Position numbers and translations under genes: made by a program. This document shows positions 5,689 to 7,520 of a DNA stretch of 7,520 nucleotides, in pieces (within the stretch, counting starts at the first letter, position 1; each line of letters begins with the position of its first letter). This DNA is from JBNJEM01 sp051745935 (lineage in GTDB: Bacteria > Planctomycetota > Planctomycetia > Pirellulales > Pirellulaceae), in assembly GCA_051745935.1 (NCBI GenBank), contig JBNJEM010000386.1, forward strand, positions 1-7,520, written 5' to 3'. The notes beneath the pieces were generated by a model that worked only from the letters and a program-made list of their open reading frames with translations, was not told where the DNA came from and ran no database searches.

Positions 5689-7520
5689 CATTTCGTACTG
5701 CACTTTTAGTCCCGGAAAAAATGCTAAAAGCTCTCTCGCGGAGATTTCTCTATCGAGAATGGCGAATGGCCGCGTGATCCGTACGCGATGCCGATGTTCG
5801 CTGTCCGACCGTCCGGACTCACGTTCGGGCGAGCCAAGAACATATATACCTTCGTCAAATACCACAAAAGTCAGATACGATGTGATCCCATCGCTGAGGC
5901 AGACCTCTCGCGTGAACCATTCGCGTTTCGACGAATACGACACGGGAGTCTCATCTACCTCTCGGACAACATCGGTCTGACCCCATTGACGTAGTAGCCA
6001 GCCCGTCGCACCGTGCACATCGGAACTGGGGTCGTTTCGATACCAGTCGGCCAGTTGCTTAAGGAGCGGCGTGCGCTGTGACTCGGGAATCTCGTCGAGC
6101 GTGAATTCTCCCAGTGCCAGCAGCAGGGCGTACCGCGTGTGCGGCGGATAACGATCTCCTGGACCGTCGCTGGCCAATTGCAACCACTCCAGCAGCGTGT
6201 CGACTTTCACACCGCGTGGGCGGCAGCGAAAAATGAACTGCGTCAGGGATTCCGGATCGTCCTCAAACGCAAACGCGGCGAAGCTACTCTGGATCAGCCC
6301 TCGCCGCAGCAGCGTGATGGCGGCACCCGCACGTTGCTTCCCCAACGCGATCCGCTCCGGTTCGTCGAAATCCGAAGCCGGCTTGTCACCAGCTATGTCG
6401 CGCAATACTTCCTCTACCGCTGGGTCGGCTGACTTGGCCAGCTGCGAAAACAGAATATCGTATTGCTCCACGGTCGCCTCAGCGGCCAGCTCGGCCATGA
6501 GCGCCACGTCATCTCCGACAAACGCCACCAACGCCTGAGCGGCATTGACCCGTTGGGTCTCGGAGACCTCTTCATCGCAAAACAGTTGCTCTAAGTACGG
6601 CGCCAGTTTTTCGCCCATCGGCTGCAGGTATGTACAGAGCTGTTGTTGGTGAAATCCGTATTTTTCCGACACCAGCTCGCTGGCCAGGAACTCGTAATCA
6701 TTCGCCGACCATTTCTCCGACAGTGGCGTATACATGGCCAGTACTAGCCCCGCGCGGAAACGAGTGCCTGCCTCTTGCGAGCGATCTTGAAACGTCAACC
6801 ACAGCTCATCCGTGTACTCCTTCTTTGGGGGACGTAGCACATCGCTCATGATCCCCAGATACTCGATCGGCCAACCCGTGTTCAGCAGATCCTGCTGTAG
6901 CTCTGGCCGGCGCTCACCGTATTGTTGGACCAGCGCAATCCGGGCGTGGAGCTCCCGCGTGCTTTCCGGCTCGTTGTCCGGATGGCTGTCCACAATCCGC
7001 CGCAGATAATGGCGGGCCCACAATTGCCAAGGGGATAATCCGTCAATCACGTGCGGCACATTGACCGGATCCGCGAGAAAAAGGCTGTTGGCTTGAATTC
7101 GTCCATTCCACTCAAACCTGACCCACGCAACGATCAGCAGCAGCGCCGCGGCCAGCACGCGTCGCCGGATCTTCCGGGTTCGGTGATAAGACAGGGAACG
7201 GCGGATGTAGTCCCGCGTGTCCTCGTTCAATAGGTGCGACGACTTCTCCAGCAACTGGCGGCCTTCTTCCAACGGCAGCCCTGGGGCCAGCAGCCGGCTG
7301 TTGTCGCGCCGTGAAGCCTCCCAGGCCTGTTGGCTCTGCTCCACGCGGGCACGCATCCCCAGTTGCTGGCGGTTGGTGTCGGTCCACTGTTTCACGCGTT
7401 CCCAGTGCGTCAGAAGTGCCTCGTGTGAGAGACTGGCCACCGCAACCTCCGCAGGTTCCGACGGCGCGTTGGGGGGCATGAGCGCCGTCTCTGCGCCTGC
7501 CTCAACCTCTTCAGGCGGCT
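5686..7520 (-). CDS. STAND-type protein: nSTAND tail, possible membrane segment, helical repeats, start of FGE domain (partial)
   Basis: The frame is open through the right edge, so the true start is outside; the ATG at 7479 is internal. Numbering from that ATG, ASLSHEALLTHWERVKQW (15-32) matches the conserved end of nSTAND1/NACHT-type NTPase modules, which couple NTP hydrolysis to assembly on sensing a signal. A basic stretch (RKIRRR, 102-107) followed by VLAAALLLIVAWV (108-120) is a short possible membrane anchor. Residues about 150-500 are alpha-helical, HEAT-like, including SLTQFIFRCRPRGV (411-424) and VHGATGWLLRQWG (488-500), patterns I associate with planctomycete FGE-fusion proteins. 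From about 535 (YLTFVVFDEGIYVLGSPERESGR) an FGE-sulfatase domain begins and is cut at residue 597 by TAG. HRVRITRPFAILDREIS (564-580) is its early conserved segment. The domain resumes in frame at 5685. The gene converges on the phosphatase gene. It could be annotated as one pseudogene spanning 5068-7520 if the stop is real. Confidence 0.8.
   Translation of the reverse strand, partial: PPEEVEAGAETALMPPNAPSEPAEVAVASLSHEALLTHWERVKQWTDTNRQQLGMRARVEQSQQAWEASRRDNSRLLAPGLPLEEGRQLLEKSSHLLNEDTRDYIRRSLSYHRTRKIRRRVLAAALLLIVAWVRFEWNGRIQANSLFLADPVNVPHVIDGLSPWQLWARHYLRRIVDSHPDNEPESTRELHARIALVQQYGERRPELQQDLLNTGWPIEYLGIMSDVLRPPKKEYTDELWLTFQDRSQEAGTRFRAGLVLAMYTPLSEKWSANDYEFLASELVSEKYGFHQQQLCTYLQPMGEKLAPYLEQLFCDEEVSETQRVNAAQALVAFVGDDVALMAELAAEATVEQYDILFSQLAKSADPAVEEVLRDIAGDKPASDFDEPERIALGKQRAGAAITLLRRGLIQSSFAAFAFEDDPESLTQFIFRCRPRGVKVDTLLEWLQLASDGPGDRYPPHTRYALLLALGEFTLDEIPESQRTPLLKQLADWYRNDPSSDVHGATGWLLRQWGQTDVVREVDETPVSYSSKREWFTREVCLSDGITSYLTFVVFDEGIYVLGSPERESGRSDSEHRHRVRITRPFAILDREISARELLAFFPGLKVQYEM

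Noticed and set aside
1..7520. Diversity-generating retroelement, because FGE/C-type-lectin folds can be its targets
   Set aside because: No reverse transcriptase and no near-identical template/variable repeat pair is visible in the window.

Overview
The window looks like part of a signalling or biological-conflict neighbourhood from a planctomycete, probably of the Rhodopirellula/Blastopirellula type. The assignment rests on gene style, not on any marker gene. The large minus-strand protein joins a STAND-type 'SHEALLTHW' tail, one possible membrane segment, a long helical-repeat region and a formylglycine-generating-enzyme (FGE-sulfatase) fold, an arrangement I associate with planctomycetes. 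Composition is moderate: hand counts of single lines gave about 48-53% GC in the 1258-3996 gene and about 52-70% in the right-hand gene. No rRNA, tRNA, CRISPR array, transposase or replication gene was found.

Layout. Positions 1-113 (minus) hold the first 37 codons of a gene starting with 'RIFISSPGDVEAERE', the signature of DUF4062/TIR-like N-terminal domains found in STAND NTPase proteins. Positions 114-1257 have no convincing gene but contain a cluster of inverted repeats (194-444) and several very short minus-strand ORFs. Positions 1258-3996 (plus) encode a 912-residue protein with an APH/protein-kinase-like domain that keeps all key residues, a linker, and a C-terminal TPR-like domain. 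It resembles the 'ternary complex associated' kinase-like (TCAD9) and TPR-S/DUF4071-like families described from predicted prokaryotic conflict systems. Positions 4207-4779 (plus) encode an FCP1/SCP1-like (NLI-interacting-factor) HAD phosphatase. Positions 5068-7520 (minus) carry the 3' part of the STAND/repeat/FGE gene, interrupted by one in-frame TAG at 5686-5688.

How the parts may work together (inference). A kinase-like protein and an FCP1-type phosphatase lie next to each other on the plus strand, flanked on both sides by minus-strand STAND-associated genes. This fits an NTP-dependent sensing or conflict island in which STAND proteins sense or assemble and the kinase/phosphatase pair sets a reversible mark. 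The sequence shows adjacency only. The 210-bp gap between kinase and phosphatase holds a structured inverted repeat and a perfect palindrome, so the two may not form one simple operon.

The most notable points are the intact kinase-like/TPR fusion, its phosphatase neighbour, the single amber codon splitting an otherwise continuous FGE domain, the loss of one cysteine of the FGE catalytic pair, and several unexplained imperfect hairpins between genes.
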